A DNA stretch of 64,000 bases from Climacteris rufus (Eukaryota > Chordata > Aves > Passeriformes > Climacteridae), in NCBI GenBank assembly GCA_013398175.1, contig VZRZ01007409.1:861326-925325 (forward strand), read 5' to 3'. The position numbers were made by a program, and so were the translations under genes. Every line of letters starts with the position of its first letter. The first letter of the stretch is position 1. The notes under the pieces were generated by a model. That model was not told where the DNA came from and searched no databases. It was given only the letters and a program-made list of their open reading frames with translations. This document shows, piece after piece, positions 24,751-36,755 of this stretch.

Positions 24751-27700
24751 ATCTGCAGTAGCTAGAACTCTGTCCTTTGGGAGAGTTATACAACTCATCT
24801 GGGCAGGGATCCCGCATGCATAAAAGCGCTGTCGTGACCTCAAGAGAATTCTGGGCATTAGGGCTTTATTTGTCTAGTGTAGGTGGCCTAGTCAGAATGA
24901 GAATTTATATAAGTATAGCAGGTATGCACTGAATTAAGGGTAGGTATAATGCCTGTCCCCATGAGATATGTTTAATGTTGATAAGGTAGTGGTATGAGGC
25001 ATCTGCGAGTTTAAGTTCACATCTACATCCAAAAGTACTCCCTATCACTCTGTACCATTGCAAGCTGTTATAGGGACAGTTGTATCTTTATTCAGCTTGC
25101 CTAGAATTTTGTGCATTAGATGCTGACTCGTGCAAAAATAGAACTTCTTTAATTCAAAAGGAAGTGAAACGTATAGACTTGGCATGCAAGATTTTTGCAA
25201 TCTGTTTCTGCTAAGCTGTAAAGGAAATTTACTGAAAGCATCCTCTCTCTGGATGTGTTTCAGGGAAAAATTTCATCTTTTTAAACATTTTTCTTTTCAA
25301 ATATTTCTATTTGCATTCAAAGAAAAATTAAATGGGAAATTTTAAAAAACCTTTTCTACCAGTCACCATGTGAAGATTTAAATATCTAAAAAACTATGTG
25401 CAGTTGAAAACAAGGAGATGTGTTGCAAGTTATTTTATATCATATCTACTGGCTGTTTCTGTTGGAGGTAATTTTCAACTAAACCAAAATATGACAGTAT
25501 TAGTAAGAGTAATGTGTGCTAATGAAGTAGTTGTTGTGTACGTATTACACACTTAACTCTGTGAATAGCAACTGAACTGACCCATATGAACAGTTCATAA
25601 CAGGAGGAACATGAGAAACATGAAGAATTGTTTAAGGGAGAAGAGGGAGTAGACTGTCCAAGAGGAGAAAAAGTGCTGATGGGGTTGTCACACGTGTATC
25701 TTGAACACCGTGGGCCAGTGATAGGGCTGACTGCACCACTGCAATGAGGTCTATGCTGTACCCACACCACAGCTGCATCACCTGGGCTGTGGTGTCTGCA
25801 AGGGACACACTGCTGACATCCAATATTTTAATAATAGCACAAGACTCAAGGGGGTCTTCCTCCCTGACTCAGCCTTAATTAGGAAGGCTAACATCAAAGC
25901 TGTCTCCTTGGCAAAACCCTTTCTGAATATAGATAGCTAAAACACCCTAGGTTTGTACACTCCAGCTTGATTGTGTCTGGGGGAGTGAGGTAATAAAAAT
26001 ATATATTATTTCTCAACCAGGGAACTAGTTGAACTCACATAATTTTTCCATAAGCTAATAACATTTAGCAAAGATCAAACGTCGTGGTCATGTAGCTTAA
26101 AGTATTTTTTAAATTGTGACTTTTCTCTTTTGCCCATTGATATTTAACTGCTTAGTGTTAAGTTTATAAAAAAAAAACCAACAAATTCGAGCTGTCTTCA
26201 CAGGAAAAAAAAATAGAATTTTGAGCTTATATTCCTAAATATTTTAAAAATGAGGGAAAAAATAAAAATAACTCCAGAGACAAGTAATTATCATTTGGTT
26301 TAATAATTATTTTCTGAGGGGAAAAAAAGACAGCTATTCTTTTCTTTTCTAAGCTTTTCTTATCAGGGATTTTTAATTTTTAAATTAATGGTGTGGAGAA
26401 ATGGCAACAGGTGAATGTTAAGCTATTCCCCAAACAAAACCAAATATTTTTAAAAAGTGTATCTAAACTGTCTGATCAAAGAAATTATTTAAAACTGCTA
26501 GAAAAGTAGTTTAAGATTTCCCCAGCTTCTTTCTTTTTTTTTTTAGTGAACAAAATATTAATTTTAAACCTTATATTTAACAAAACAATGCAACTAAATT
26601 TTTTCTGTTCAAACAAGGAGTGGTCTCAGTATTTTACATTTATTGTGCATACCTGCTTAATACAGTGCTAGTGGTTAATAAGTTTATAGGACACCTGCTA
26701 GTTTTGAGATGAGTGAAAAACTAAAGTGGAAAAGTAAGAACGCATGGAAGAAATTACTGTAATCTAAATAAAATCTGAATGCTGTGTAGGTTATCACTAG
26801 AAACTTTGTTAAAAGTTTGGCTATAAAAGCATGAGTGCTTTTGGAAAGGATATTTAACAGCCAGCTATCCAAGTTGTTGGATGAAACTCTGTTAAAGGAA
26901 CAACTGCTATAGGGAATGTAAAAGGAGGGATTAAGGACATTTAAGTACTGTACTTAGGTTGTTAGAGATTATATTTTTCTAATTTAAGATACAGTATATG
27001 TTTCATTCTGAGTCATGGAAGGAGAAAAGTAGGGATATCTAGTTAATACAAATTGCTAGGAATAAAAAGTGGGGAGGAAAAATCCCTACTGTTTTTATCC
27101 TAATTTGCATCTGCACTTAAGAAGAAAAAGTGTGCCTATAATTGCTTTAGAGGGATGCAAGTGAAATAAGCTAAATTAATACTAGTTATGAAGCAAGATT
27201 AAAGAAGTTCAGCTTCTTTTCCTCATTTAAGAAGAGGAGACTTCACAGTGACATAGATGAATTTTCTAAAAATATGAGGAGAGGAGATTAGCAGAAGCAG
27301 AGGACAAAACATTAAGAGAGAAATGAATTTACAAAGTTGGCAAAAGAAAGAGGATATATACAAGACTATTTCAGATAAACAGGACTGCTCCTAGAGAATC
27401 TCTTACCAGAAGAGAAACAGACATGCAAACTCAGGAGAAGAGAGACAGTCTTCTAAGCAAAAAGTTGGTGCAATTTAATATAAAGAAAACCAGAAACTGA
27501 AATTTAGGTTTGAGAAATGAATCTGGACAAACTGATAACAAGAAACACTTTCAGCTAAAACTCAACCAACTTTTTCCAAAAGTTGAAAAAAACAGAAAAG
27601 GATTGTTTTTTTTTCTCTCTTTACTTCTGTCTTTCCAGGCACACATATTCTTGCTTCTGTTTAATAATATGTGATTTCAAAGCAGATTTGCTGCAGTAAT

Positions 27701-29019
27701 CCCTGAGCAACAAGGTCAAGAGAACTTGTTGGTATTTACAGTAGGATACAGATAACTGGAAGTAGAAGCTCACTCATTTTGGAAGGATGGAGACGTAATG
27801 GGGAGTAGTAAGAAAGAAAACCAATAATTTATATTTTGTGTGTGATTTGAATTACGAAGTATTGTTACCTCAAGAAATGCAATAGTTTTTTGCATTCTGA
27901 CAACTTTTTAAAAAATATATGGGTAACTGATATTACAGGTTATGTTAAAAATGTGTTAAACTTTGATGCATTCTTTAACTTTCCCAGTGACTGCACAGCA
28001 AGAGCTATGAATGTGTTCATGAACAACCTTTCTATGCTGGCACAGATCTACTTTCCTAGTAGAATCCTTCTGCTATTTTAAAGAGAATGTGTAATTCTGT
28101 GGTGAGCTCACACCTCAGAAACACCTGTGATTCTCACGTCTCAAATAATGAAACAGTAGATAGGAAATAATAAAGTAAAAAGTGAAGAGGATGATCAAAG
28201 ATAGGGAATGTTGTATTTTTACAACAGGGAATATTAAGCCGAGTCTTGAAAGTCTCATTCTTAGTCTGGGAAGAGTTGACTAGAAATACATCATGACTAG
28301 AAAAAAGAAATTATTGCCATGCAGAGTCTTTTTAGGAAATTATTTAGCCACTGTTTTCCCAACAGAGACCAAGGAAATGAAGATGATTTGTACAAAATTG
28401 CCAGACAGCCATTAAAAGAAGTGTCAATGTCACTGAATTGCACTGTGGAACATTTTTGTCACAGTATATTCTTGATACCATAGCTTAGATAGTTTCGAAA
28501 AGTAACTATGCAATTCTTGAAAGAAAAATACTTGAAAGTCTTGTAAAAAAATATGTTACAATTTTTTCAGGCAGAAAATTGCTGAAAACTGGGGAAGCAT
28601 ATTGGGAGGAAAACACTTCTCTATATTTGACTATGTTTTATGTGTTAATTCCAAGCATCCACTCCTTGTCATCACAAAACGCAAGATATTTGGCTAGTTG
28701 GACCCTCGCCTGATACAGACAACTCTTCCTCAACAGGGTTGTGAAGATACAAATAACATCCATATAGCACTATGTAAGTAAAATATTTATGTTTTAGCTG
28801 AGTTGGGGGGAAAAATATACAAAAACAGCAAAGCTAATAGCTGTTGGTACATGCTGACATTTTAATAAATACTGTTTTCAATTATATTACAAAAACAAAT
28901 GACGTTTCAGGTTTCCATTTCATTAACTTGATAAACCAAATCTATTTCAAAATTCTGATTAATTTAAAACTCTTTCTGACACAGCATAAGAATGATACTG
29001 ATGCTGATTACATAACAAT
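24751..29019. other. Unannotated AT-rich DNA
   Basis: No gene was recognised. The first 130 bp contain a further TATA-like CATAAAAGCG near 24819 and may belong to the preceding LTR-like element. A GC-richer patch at 25620-25870 carries overlapping minus-strand frames (25519-25770 and 25632-25823) without family motifs. The rest has long poly(A) and poly(T) patches. Confidence 0.45.
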
Positions 29020-29292
29020 TTATACCACAGATCCCTTTGGAAACCATTTAAGAATCACTTTCCTTACCATTTTTATGTGGTTTTTGAGGTCTTCATTATT
29101 TCTCATTTCTAGATTGACTGTTTCATGTTTCACTGAAGTTACTTTTTCTGATAGCTTCCTTTGATCACTTTTGGTCCCGGAGCTAAGCACCGTATTACTA
29201 CCTACACATTTCATATTATGGATAATCCTGGCACAAATCTGCTCTTGATCCTCGCAGTTATCTGCTGCTAGCTCTGTGGAAGCAATTTTCAT
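29020..29292 (-). other. Unassigned lysine-rich open reading frame (possible exon or chance)
   Basis: A minus-strand frame of 90 codons, open for about 17 more codons upstream of its ATG, gives a polar, lysine- and glutamate-rich product. It has a middle region rich in K, E, V and L that could form a helix (for example SEKVTSVKHETVNLEMRNNE). Its composition looks more protein-like than most frames here. A possible acceptor (TTGCTTCCACAG on the minus strand, about plus 29277-29288) and a weak donor near the 3' end would allow an internal exon, but neither is strong. I do not recognise the family. In 64 kb of AT-rich DNA a frame of this length is expected by chance. Confidence 0.2.
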
Positions 29293-29689
29293 TTCCAGAA
29301 TTTCAAGGTTATATACAGCAACACAGCAGGTAAGACAGGCATGTTACCTACTCTGCTTGAACACACTTGTTCTACTTGCTTATAATTGAATCTGAATCTG
29401 TTGTATTATTAACTACATTCAGTTGTTTTAGCAGAGGATTGAGACACCAATCACTTATATTGTATTCACAGAATCAAATACTGTCTTGGATTTTTTTTAA
29501 TTGTTTTAGCCTACAAGGAAGATCATCACGTAAACCAAACCTTTCCTGACAGATGTTTGTCTAAAGCAAACATTTCTGTAATACAGATTCTGGGCCCTTC
29601 CAAGATCCTCTCTGGGAAGTTGAAGGGCTGGGGTTGCAAGAGGTTTTTCTTTGTAATTTCCAATGCAGATCTTCTTTACAGTGATTCAG

Positions 29690-29915
29690 AATTGTTACCT
29701 CTTTCTTTTGTCTAAAAAGAACAAAGATAAAACTTTATTCCCATTTGTCCCCACTGGAAGTTTTCACATTTTTGAAGGCCTGTCATATTTCTCCTGTGTG
29801 TCTGGTTCTCAAACAACAGAAACCTAGTTCTTACTAGCTTTCAGAAAAAAATATTGTTTTCCAGTTCTTTGATCATTGCTTTTAGTCTCTTATGTATCGT
29901 CTTCTATTAGTTTTC
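29690..29915 (-). mobile_element. Possible old CR1/L3-like LINE fragment, minus strand
   Basis: The plus strand follows, loosely, the reverse complement of the 3'-proximal part of CR1/L3-like elements. There is 'TTCCCATTTGTCCCCACTGG' near 29738 and 'GTCTGGTTCTCAAACAACAG' near 29800. 'AACCTAGTTCTTACTAGCTT' follows, and then 'TTTTCCAGTTCTTTGATCAT' near 29857. The match is by eye and divergence is high, so both the family and the limits are tentative. Confidence 0.5.
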
Positions 29916-32387
29916 ATCATTTAATGTATCAGGAGTAGGAAAAAGGAGGATAAAAGCTTTAAGATAGTAAAATATCCCAAATATTTTTTTTTAACTGTAT
30001 TTAAAGTTTTAGGTAATATGTAAAGCTGTATGGGTCATTTAGTTGAAGACTTCATATAGATTTTTTCCCTCTTTATCCTCCCTTTGAGAAAAGCACATTT
30101 ATATTAGAATATTTAGGTGTATAATAAAAACAGTATAGATAATAATTAACTATGTTAAAACACGTGTGATTGAAATGCAAATTTACAAAAACAGTGCAAA
30201 CTCATGTGTGATTTAAAGAAAAGGCTCTATTGTCATTTTGTATTTCCCGCTAATTTTTATTCACCTCCCACTTAAAATTAAAGCAAACAAACCAACCCAG
30301 GAAATGGACAATACCCAAGTAGCACTTGCTTATATATGGTATTAATCCATATGATGGTTGTATTTTACTCTAAAATAAAACCAGTTGTTACTATATTTGT
30401 GCAATTATTTTGTAGCTTGCTGGAATTACAACTTCAATGTTACAGCTGCACAAATTACAAACTACAGCAAAAACTTGTCAGAATATATTTGTGTGAATAT
30501 GTTATAACTATTGGTCAGTCATTTACAAGCGATCTGAGATATCAAAAAGGAAACAAAACATTAAGAAACATGATTCTGAAAACAGGCTGTCGTATGCCAG
30601 GACCAAAAACAAGGCACACAAAATAAGCATGGATAATGTATGAGGGATGAGGCGTTGTGAATGAGAGACAAGTGCTGAAATAAGGAAATATCATACAGTG
30701 AAAATGAATGAGGGGAGTGTGGGGACTTTGATTGGGAGATACAACTGATGAGTTGCAAAGCAAGAGGGATTCATCAATAGACCAGAGCACAGAACAAGGA
30801 AGTTAAAAGAAAATCTTTGATATTGTCAAGAAGTATCCTAAATCACTCAGCCTTCCTTGCAAAGTCATCAAGGCAGCAGATGGCAGGGCCCTAATGAGAT
30901 TGGAAAACATCAATTACTGCTTTGAAAGAAGACTTCTGGAATTATACAAAACAGTGAGGGAGATTCTAGTCCTGAGTAAGAGTGAAATACCCTCTCTAAA
31001 AAACAATATCCATACATGACTACCATCAAGCTAGCCAATAAACAACTATAAATTGTATATACAATAGTGTTTTACATAATCTAATTATAAAAACACAATA
31101 TCTGTCTGAATTATCAGGATAATATGGTTCAGTCTCCATGCAGAAAGCACCAATAAGTCTTCTTCTTGATGCACAGTAAATTTATATGGGACTGCCTAAA
31201 CAATTAAATTGCAGATTATAAGGATATGAAGATTTAAAGAGAGTTGATGTGCTTTAGGGTGCATCTCCAGTATGCACATGTTGCATAATAAAGAGTGTAG
31301 GCAATTTAGGTACAATTTTTTCAGGCATTCAGTCTTTCACAAATACTGATTTCACAACTGGAGCCCAGGTCCCTTAAATTCTCTGTCCCTCCCCATGTCT
31401 CCTGTCCCTTTAAAGAGATCTGTTTCCCTGTGTTGTGGAAATGTTTTCACTACTTCATGTGCTGTGAATGGTCTTTATCCAGCTTTCCCCATCAAGTCAA
31501 AGTCACATTAAAATTTCAATGACAACAGGCAGAATACAAAGAAGTGGCATTAGCAGCAATTTGATTTTAATTTTGTTATAAGGTTGAGATTCCTTTCCCT
31601 TTCCATTCTCCCTTCTCTCTTTTCCTTTTCTTTTCTATTCCCTTTCCCATACTGTCCATCATTACTGTTTTTCTCTGCCTTTCCTGCCTATTATATGCTA
31701 TCTTTTTTTTTTCATTTAAGGTGTATTAGATATTTTATTTCTATTAATTTCTTATCTTTAATAATAGGGGAGAAACAATCTTTTTTCCTCAATGATTATA
31801 TAGTAAAGAATCTCAGAAAATAAGTTGTTTCCACTAAGAAATTTGCAGAAGCTGTAGAAGCTCCCTAATGGGGAAAGCAGAAGGCTGTGGACAATGGTGC
31901 AAATAATCAGCTCATACCCTTCTAACAGAAAAGGAAGAGCTAAATGAGTGTGAAACTGCACAATAATCAATCTCCTATGGGAATAAGAATCTGCTGCATT
32001 TCATTAGAGATCATTTCGAGGGCAAGATGGAAAAGACAAGATTCAGCAACTGTACATAAGGCAAGAGCAGGTTCTGACTATACTGCAAGTCTTGCAAAGG
32101 GCATAATCCTACCCTCAACTACCTTGCATTCTTATTCATCTCCCCAACAACGGTTGGAAAAAAAAACATTGATATGCAGTACATGGAATTTGAAACAACA
32201 CAACAGGCAGCTATGAAATTTGAAATGTCAGTACAAGACTCCACCGAACTCGTGCTTTGGGACTGCCATGCTACTACAGTGCTGTGGCACACAGAAAAAA
32301 TAAAACTAAAGGCTGAGTTGCTCCTCATTGCAGTTACAGCTTTCTGGTGGCAGGGGGCCGTCAGAGGGTTGCTGATATTCTCTTTCT
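29916..32387. other. Unannotated AT-rich DNA with a pyrimidine tract
   Basis: No gene recognised. It contains a polypyrimidine stretch at 31590-31648. A 128-codon minus-strand frame at 32119-32505 overlaps the next CR1 copy in antisense and is not believable as a gene. Confidence 0.5.
31590..31648. repeat. Polypyrimidine low-complexity tract
   Basis: Almost purely C and T, built from irregular CCTTT/TTCC units, with lighter pyrimidine bias continuing to about 31720. It is low-complexity DNA; the 79-codon frame over it (31584-31823) is an artefact of the composition. Confidence 0.8.
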
Positions 32388-32663
32388 GGTGACCAGCAAC
32401 AGGAGACATGGAAATAGAATGAAGTTGTCTCTGGGGAAGTTCAGACTGGACATTAGGAGAAAATTCTTCGCCTAGAAGGTTGTTGGTCACAGGCTCCCTG
32501 AGCAAGTGGCAGCAGCACCGAGCCGGTCACTGTTCAATGAGCATCTAGAGAATACTCAGTGATACTGTTCAGTGTTGGGCAGTCCTGCAAGGAGCAGGGA
32601 CCTGGACTCAATGATCCTTATTGGTTTGCTTTCAACTTAAGATCTTCTGATTCTATGAGTCTA
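32388..32663 (+). mobile_element. CR1 LINE 3' end, plus strand
   Basis: CR1 3' blocks appear in order: GACCAGCAACAGGAGACA, 'TTCAGACTGGACATTAGGAG', 'AAAATTCTTCGCCTAGAAGG', AGCACCGAGCCGGTCACTG, 'GACCTGGACTCAATGATCCT', ending in 'TCTTCTGATTCTATGAGTCT'. This is a moderately diverged, 5'-truncated copy with its natural 3' end. No coding capacity remains in it. Confidence 0.93.
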
Positions 32664-33055
32664 AAGGGTTGTCCACAAAAGCAAATCTGTTTAACAAAAA
32701 GCGTCAACACTTCCATGCTGCTCTTCATTTATTGCCTTTGCTTCTTACATAAGTTGGGATAGCCTATATTTCAGATGTTCAGAAACTTCATAAGTAATTT
32801 TGTTGCCTAGAAACACATCAGAGGAGAATTTTAGATCCAGTTACATCAAGAGCTTGTTGGAGAACTGCTTAGTTTGGGTATGAAACAGCTGAGACCCTGT
32901 CCAAATGAAAAACTCTTTCAACTCCTGCAAGATATATTATAATGAAAATATTTTAAACCTTTCCAAAAAGTAACTTGTGAATTTGGAATGAGCAATTAGG
33001 TTTATTTGATTTTTGATTTAATTAAACTCTCTGCACCTAAACCAGAGTAAGCCCC

Positions 33056-34410
33056 TGTCTTGGGTTACATGAAGGTGTAACTAAAGGAATGTATTCTATC
33101 GCCATCTCCATAATCTCTGAGATGAATTGTTAACAATGAGTCGTTCACAACAGATGGCTCTGCACACCCACCCTCCAGACTGCAGCTGGGCATCAGATAA
33201 GGAAGAAAAGAGAGACAACCCTGCAAGGCAGACTGATGCCTCTTTATCTTCACATCAATGACTCAGCCCTGATAACAACCCCTGAGAAGCAGCAGGTACT
33301 CCGTGGGGGGTCATCTTCGGTAATGGGCCATCAAGACCAGCTGGAGTGATTCATAAATGACATCATCCTTTTGTGATCTGCCCTGCCCCAAAGGGAGGGA
33401 CTGAACATCCTACCTGCATAAAAGGAGTGGAGAAGACAACACAAGACACCTCTTCCCCTGGATTTCCCAGAGGAGAAGAACTCCACTGTGGCAGTGTATG
33501 TGGTAAAAGTCACAGCCCTACAGCCTCAAGACTGGTGGACTCAGCCCGAGGTTGCCACTGTCTGAGCCACACTCCCTTGTCAGGGTGAGCTTTCTGGCTC
33601 ACCCCCAGCGTCCCTTGCAACGTTGTTTACAGGTTTCAGTTTATTGGTTAATTAAGGCATTACTTCATGTTCTGTGTAAGGTTATGTTCTGGACGCTTCA
33701 TTGCTGTTCAGTTCTCCATCGGTTCCATGTAAATCCTTGTACCCCAATTGGTTACCCTCCCCTGCTTGTATCCTGATAAATCCTCAGCCGTCCCCTGCCC
33801 GTTGCCTGGTGCCTGAAGCCTTCTGCTCTTCCCGATCCTTGCACCGCCTCTCCCGGACCCTCTCCTGCCTTCCCTGCTGCCTTTCTCCGGGAAATAAAAG
33901 AGCTGGAAATCACACCAGAGCCCTCCTCCCTGGCCTTTATCCTTGCCCGCGCCCACAACATCAGCCTGGGACTCACTCTCACCCAGAGGAGCCAGCACTA
34001 ACAGAGCTGCCGGAGGACACCCTGTGTCTGGGGAAGCTGCGAGCCGCAGCCCTCGGGAAACCAGGGTCACTCCCAGACTAAGTGGCCTAAAGCAGGCACC
34101 CGGAGCCAGCGATACTCCACAACAATGGGACCCCCAGAGACAGATGGGATTTCTTCCTCAGGATCACAATTTCAACCAAGACCACATCCATCACTCCAAC
34201 AGGAGTAGCCACTATTTAACTGGACTGCTATCACCACCCTGATCAACAGGGTGTCAGCTTGTATTCTGACCTTGTCAGTTTAGGCTGGTGTTTCTGTATT
34301 ACTGCTTTTATTTTAATTTCTCCTATTAAATTGTAGTTCTGACTTGGAATCTCTCGCAATATATTTCTGTGGAGTTAATTCCTCCCCTGGTTTGTCTCCA
34401 AACTAGCACA
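33056..34410 (+). mobile_element. Large solo LTR, plus strand, interrupted by a second LTR
   Basis: The outer element starts TGTCTTGGG at 33056 and ends CTAGCACA at 34410. It is flanked by GCCCC (33051-33055) and GCCCT (34411-34415), a 5-bp target-site duplication with one mismatch. It has a TATA-like CATAAAAG at 33417-33424 and a poly(A) signal ATTAAA at 34325-34330, both in plus orientation. The part after 33960 runs on in the same LTR type as the part before 33578. Removing the inner insertion leaves about 970 bp. No retroviral coding frame adjoins it, so it is a solo LTR. An ERVL-type origin is inferred from the 5-bp duplication. Frames of 99-126 codons inside it are incidental to its high GC. 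Confidence 0.85.
33578..33960 (+). mobile_element. Second LTR nested inside the larger LTR
   Basis: The segment begins at TGTCAGGG (33578), or possibly TGAGCTTT (33586), and ends CCCACAACA (33960). It shows LTR order: a CCAAT motif at 33744-33748, pyrimidine-rich GC-rich sequence, a poly(A) signal AATAAA at 33893-33898, then a GC-rich U5-like end. It differs in style and base composition from the host LTR on both sides. If it starts at 33586, the flanks TCAGGG and TCAGCC share TCAG, a poor duplication, so the exact borders are unsettled. The overlapping frames 33701-34081 (plus) and 33708-34070 (minus) span the junction and are not genes. Confidence 0.75.
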
Positions 34411-34896
34411 GCCCTGTAAAAGGAAGGTCTGCCATCAGCCTGATTTTAGTTCATAGTTCCATGTTCAGAAATTATTCTCTCTTGAGTTTTCACTTGGTTG
34501 TTCTCTCTGTGCTCTTGAACATGTGACTGTCAAATAAACATTCACACAATCTTTTCAGGGGGCCATGCCTGCTTTTTATGCTTGAGAATACCTTCATTAG
34601 AAACAAAGGCATCTCCTGAAACTGTGGGAGTGTAGCTCAAAAAGAATGAAGAACAAGTATGGTCTAAGAAAACTTGTGAGCAACTTGGATCAATGGATGA
34701 ATGACTCAGGGAATTGTTCCTTGCAAAATAAAACCAAGTAAAAACAACAAGCAAACATTGAGGCATAAAACCAGAGGAAGCTGTGAGATGAATTTTCCAG
34801 GATTAGAGATACGGAATTCATTTTGTCATTCCTGTATGTTAGAGCAGATGGGTTCAGAGCAACCTGGTGTGCTTGCAGGGCTGGTATCAGAAACAC
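34411..34896. other. Unannotated spacer between LTR and CR1
   Basis: No recognisable gene or repeat. It carries only short overlapping frames on both strands. Confidence 0.5.
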
Positions 34897-35060
34897 AGAA
34901 TCATAGAGTCATTTAGGTTGGAAAAGACCCTTAAGATGCTGTGTCCAACCATAAACCTCACATTAACACTACCAAATCCACCACCAAACCATTTCTCTAA
35001 ATTCTGCATCTACATATCCTTTAAACAGCTCCAGGGATTGTGACTCAGCCACTTGAGCAT
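34897..35060 (-). mobile_element. CR1 LINE 3' end, minus strand
   Basis: On the plus strand it starts with CACAGAATCATAGAGTCATT, the complement of the CR1 terminal octamer repeats. It continues 'TAGGTTGGAAAAGACCCTTA', 'TGTCCAACCATAAACCTCAC', 'CCAAATCCACCACCAAACCA' and 'CTCCAGGGATTGTGACTCAG'. This is the expected reverse-complement order. Similarity fades after about 35060. It is a 5'-truncated, non-coding copy. Confidence 0.95.
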
Positions 35061-35415
35061 TGATAAGGGCCACAGACCCCCTGCGCACACCAGCAACTCC
35101 TGCACCCATAGCCTTTAACCAGAGTCAAATTTCCACACTTGTAACCACAGCAGTGGTATACAAGAAATGGACTTTAAGACCCCATTGGTCATCTAGCCTT
35201 AAAGTGCTATGTGAAGAACAAAGAAAGGCTTTTTATCCTGCAGGAGCAGCATACAACACCTGAGCTGCAGGCCTGGGACTGTGTTTGAGATGCAGATGGA
35301 GTTTTCTGTTTCAGGTCATATACCTTCTGAAGGATTCTATGAAGTACTTCATAAGCTCTTTCCTCCCTTTTTCAATACTCATTTATATTTCTGTAAATGA
35401 AATGTATGTATGTGT

Positions 35416-35428
35416 GTATATATATATA
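35416..35428. repeat. (TA)6 after a GT/AT run
   Basis: A TA dinucleotide run preceded by ATGTATGTATGTGTG from about 35402; a compound AT/GT microsatellite. Confidence 0.8.
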
Positions 35429-35800
35429 CTTAGGCTTTCATAATTTTTTCTATTTCCTAATAACATAAAAAAAACCTCTACAGAGCTAAAATGCTGGATT
35501 TCCTTTAAATAGAAATGTTTTCTGAGTATTTAGAGGATGAAATAAAATAATCAAATTTCCTCCCCAAATCTATGCCAATATTTAATTTTTAAAAATTTTT
35601 TAAATAGTTTTATTTTTAATTTTTTTTTCTCACAGCCATGTCCTCCTTCAGGACTGAACATAATTCTCTTCTTAAGTCTGTTTCTATATAAGATCAATAG
35701 TGAGCTGATAAGGCCGACATCTGAAAGACATGCAGAATAATTATGAGCACTGGCATATCATGATTTGGACTTTAACTACCTTTTAGAAGTAGTCTAGCTA

Positions 35801-35839
35801 TAAATAATAATAATAATAATAATATAGTAATAATAATTA
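35801..35839. repeat. (TAA)n trinucleotide microsatellite
   Basis: TAA repeats run through this segment with one interruption (TATAG near 35823-35827). The antisense frame over it encodes only low-complexity Thr/Ile/Leu sequence. Confidence 0.9.
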
Positions 35840-36599
35840 TTGTTATGGTTGTTGTCTTTGCTTTACTTACCATGTCTAGAATTATTTTTTTTTTACAGTT
35901 TTGGATGCTTGATAAATTCATAGGTTCTCTTGTTATTAGCACATAACATGAGATCGTTGGAGCAGAAAACACCAAGAATTACAATACAGTTGCTTTCAGG
36001 AAATGGTTGTTGCAACTTTTATTGTTGAGACAAAAAAAGATTTCAGTTCTAGCTCTCTGTATCTGTTTTAAGCAGCTCACTCTCTGCTGATAGAACAACT
36101 AGTCAAAGTAGGAGGATAATGTATCTAACCCAATCCATAGTGTAATTTCAAATCAAAATGAGTAATAATTCCCAGCATGATTGTGTTTTTCTACAAATGC
36201 TAGAAGTGTAAGTGAAGAAGGAGGAATTTGACTTTTTAGCCTTAAAAGAAGATGTTAATATATAAGACCCATCAGATACCTGTGTGAAGAAAAACAGCAA
36301 GGAGAACACTGTTATGTCATGATAGCAAACATACAGGAAAGACACACAGTTTTGCTGTGTTAAAAGGACTTAAGATCAAAGCAAAGGAAAGAAACAGCTT
36401 AATTACTTCACTGAGTAGCACAGAATCTGTGTGAATTGAAATTTCAAACCTCAAAAGAACAAATAAAGCAGAGTCTGTATTACCAATTGTCTGAGTGAGA
36501 TGGGAGCATTGTGATATGCTGAGAGAACTCAGAGATACCAAGGGCAAAAAAACCTAATGTACCTCAATTACCCCCATGCAGACCGGTCAAATGTGACAC

Positions 36600-36755
36600 T
36601 GGAAGGCGAATCAGAGATTAAAATTTTAGGTGTTTTCACAGAGTGTACAGATCACAGGCCCAGAAGAACACCACAACTTGGACTTGATTCAGGGCAATTT
36701 GCAGGACTTGGCTCAAAGCCAAGATATTCTGATTCTATTATTCTAAATATTTAAA
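36600..36755 (+). mobile_element. Possible very old CR1-like remnant, plus strand
   Basis: Only the end is suggestive: 'CTCAAAGCCAAGATATTCTG' followed by ATTCTATTATTCTAA resembles the terminal part of a CR1 copy and its ATTCTATG repeats. The preceding 130 bp give no clear block match. The tail alone could be coincidence in AT-rich DNA. Confidence 0.35.

Noticed and set aside
26085..26110. CATGTAGCTTAAAG, resembling the start of a vertebrate mitochondrial tRNA-Phe gene
   Set aside because: The similarity is only about 12 bases and nothing mitochondrial follows, so it is not evidence of a nuclear mitochondrial insert.
29320..29336. Strong splice-donor-like CAGCAGGTAAGAC on the plus strand
   Set aside because: No plus-strand coding frame or convincing acceptor precedes it; such matches occur by chance in this much DNA.
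32119..32505. 128-codon minus-strand frame
   Set aside because: Its first third is antisense to the CR1 copy starting at 32388, and the rest shows no motif.
33701..34081. 126-codon plus-strand and 120-codon minus-strand frames facing each other
   Set aside because: Both cross the junction between the inner and outer LTR and reflect its high GC and few stops, not a gene.
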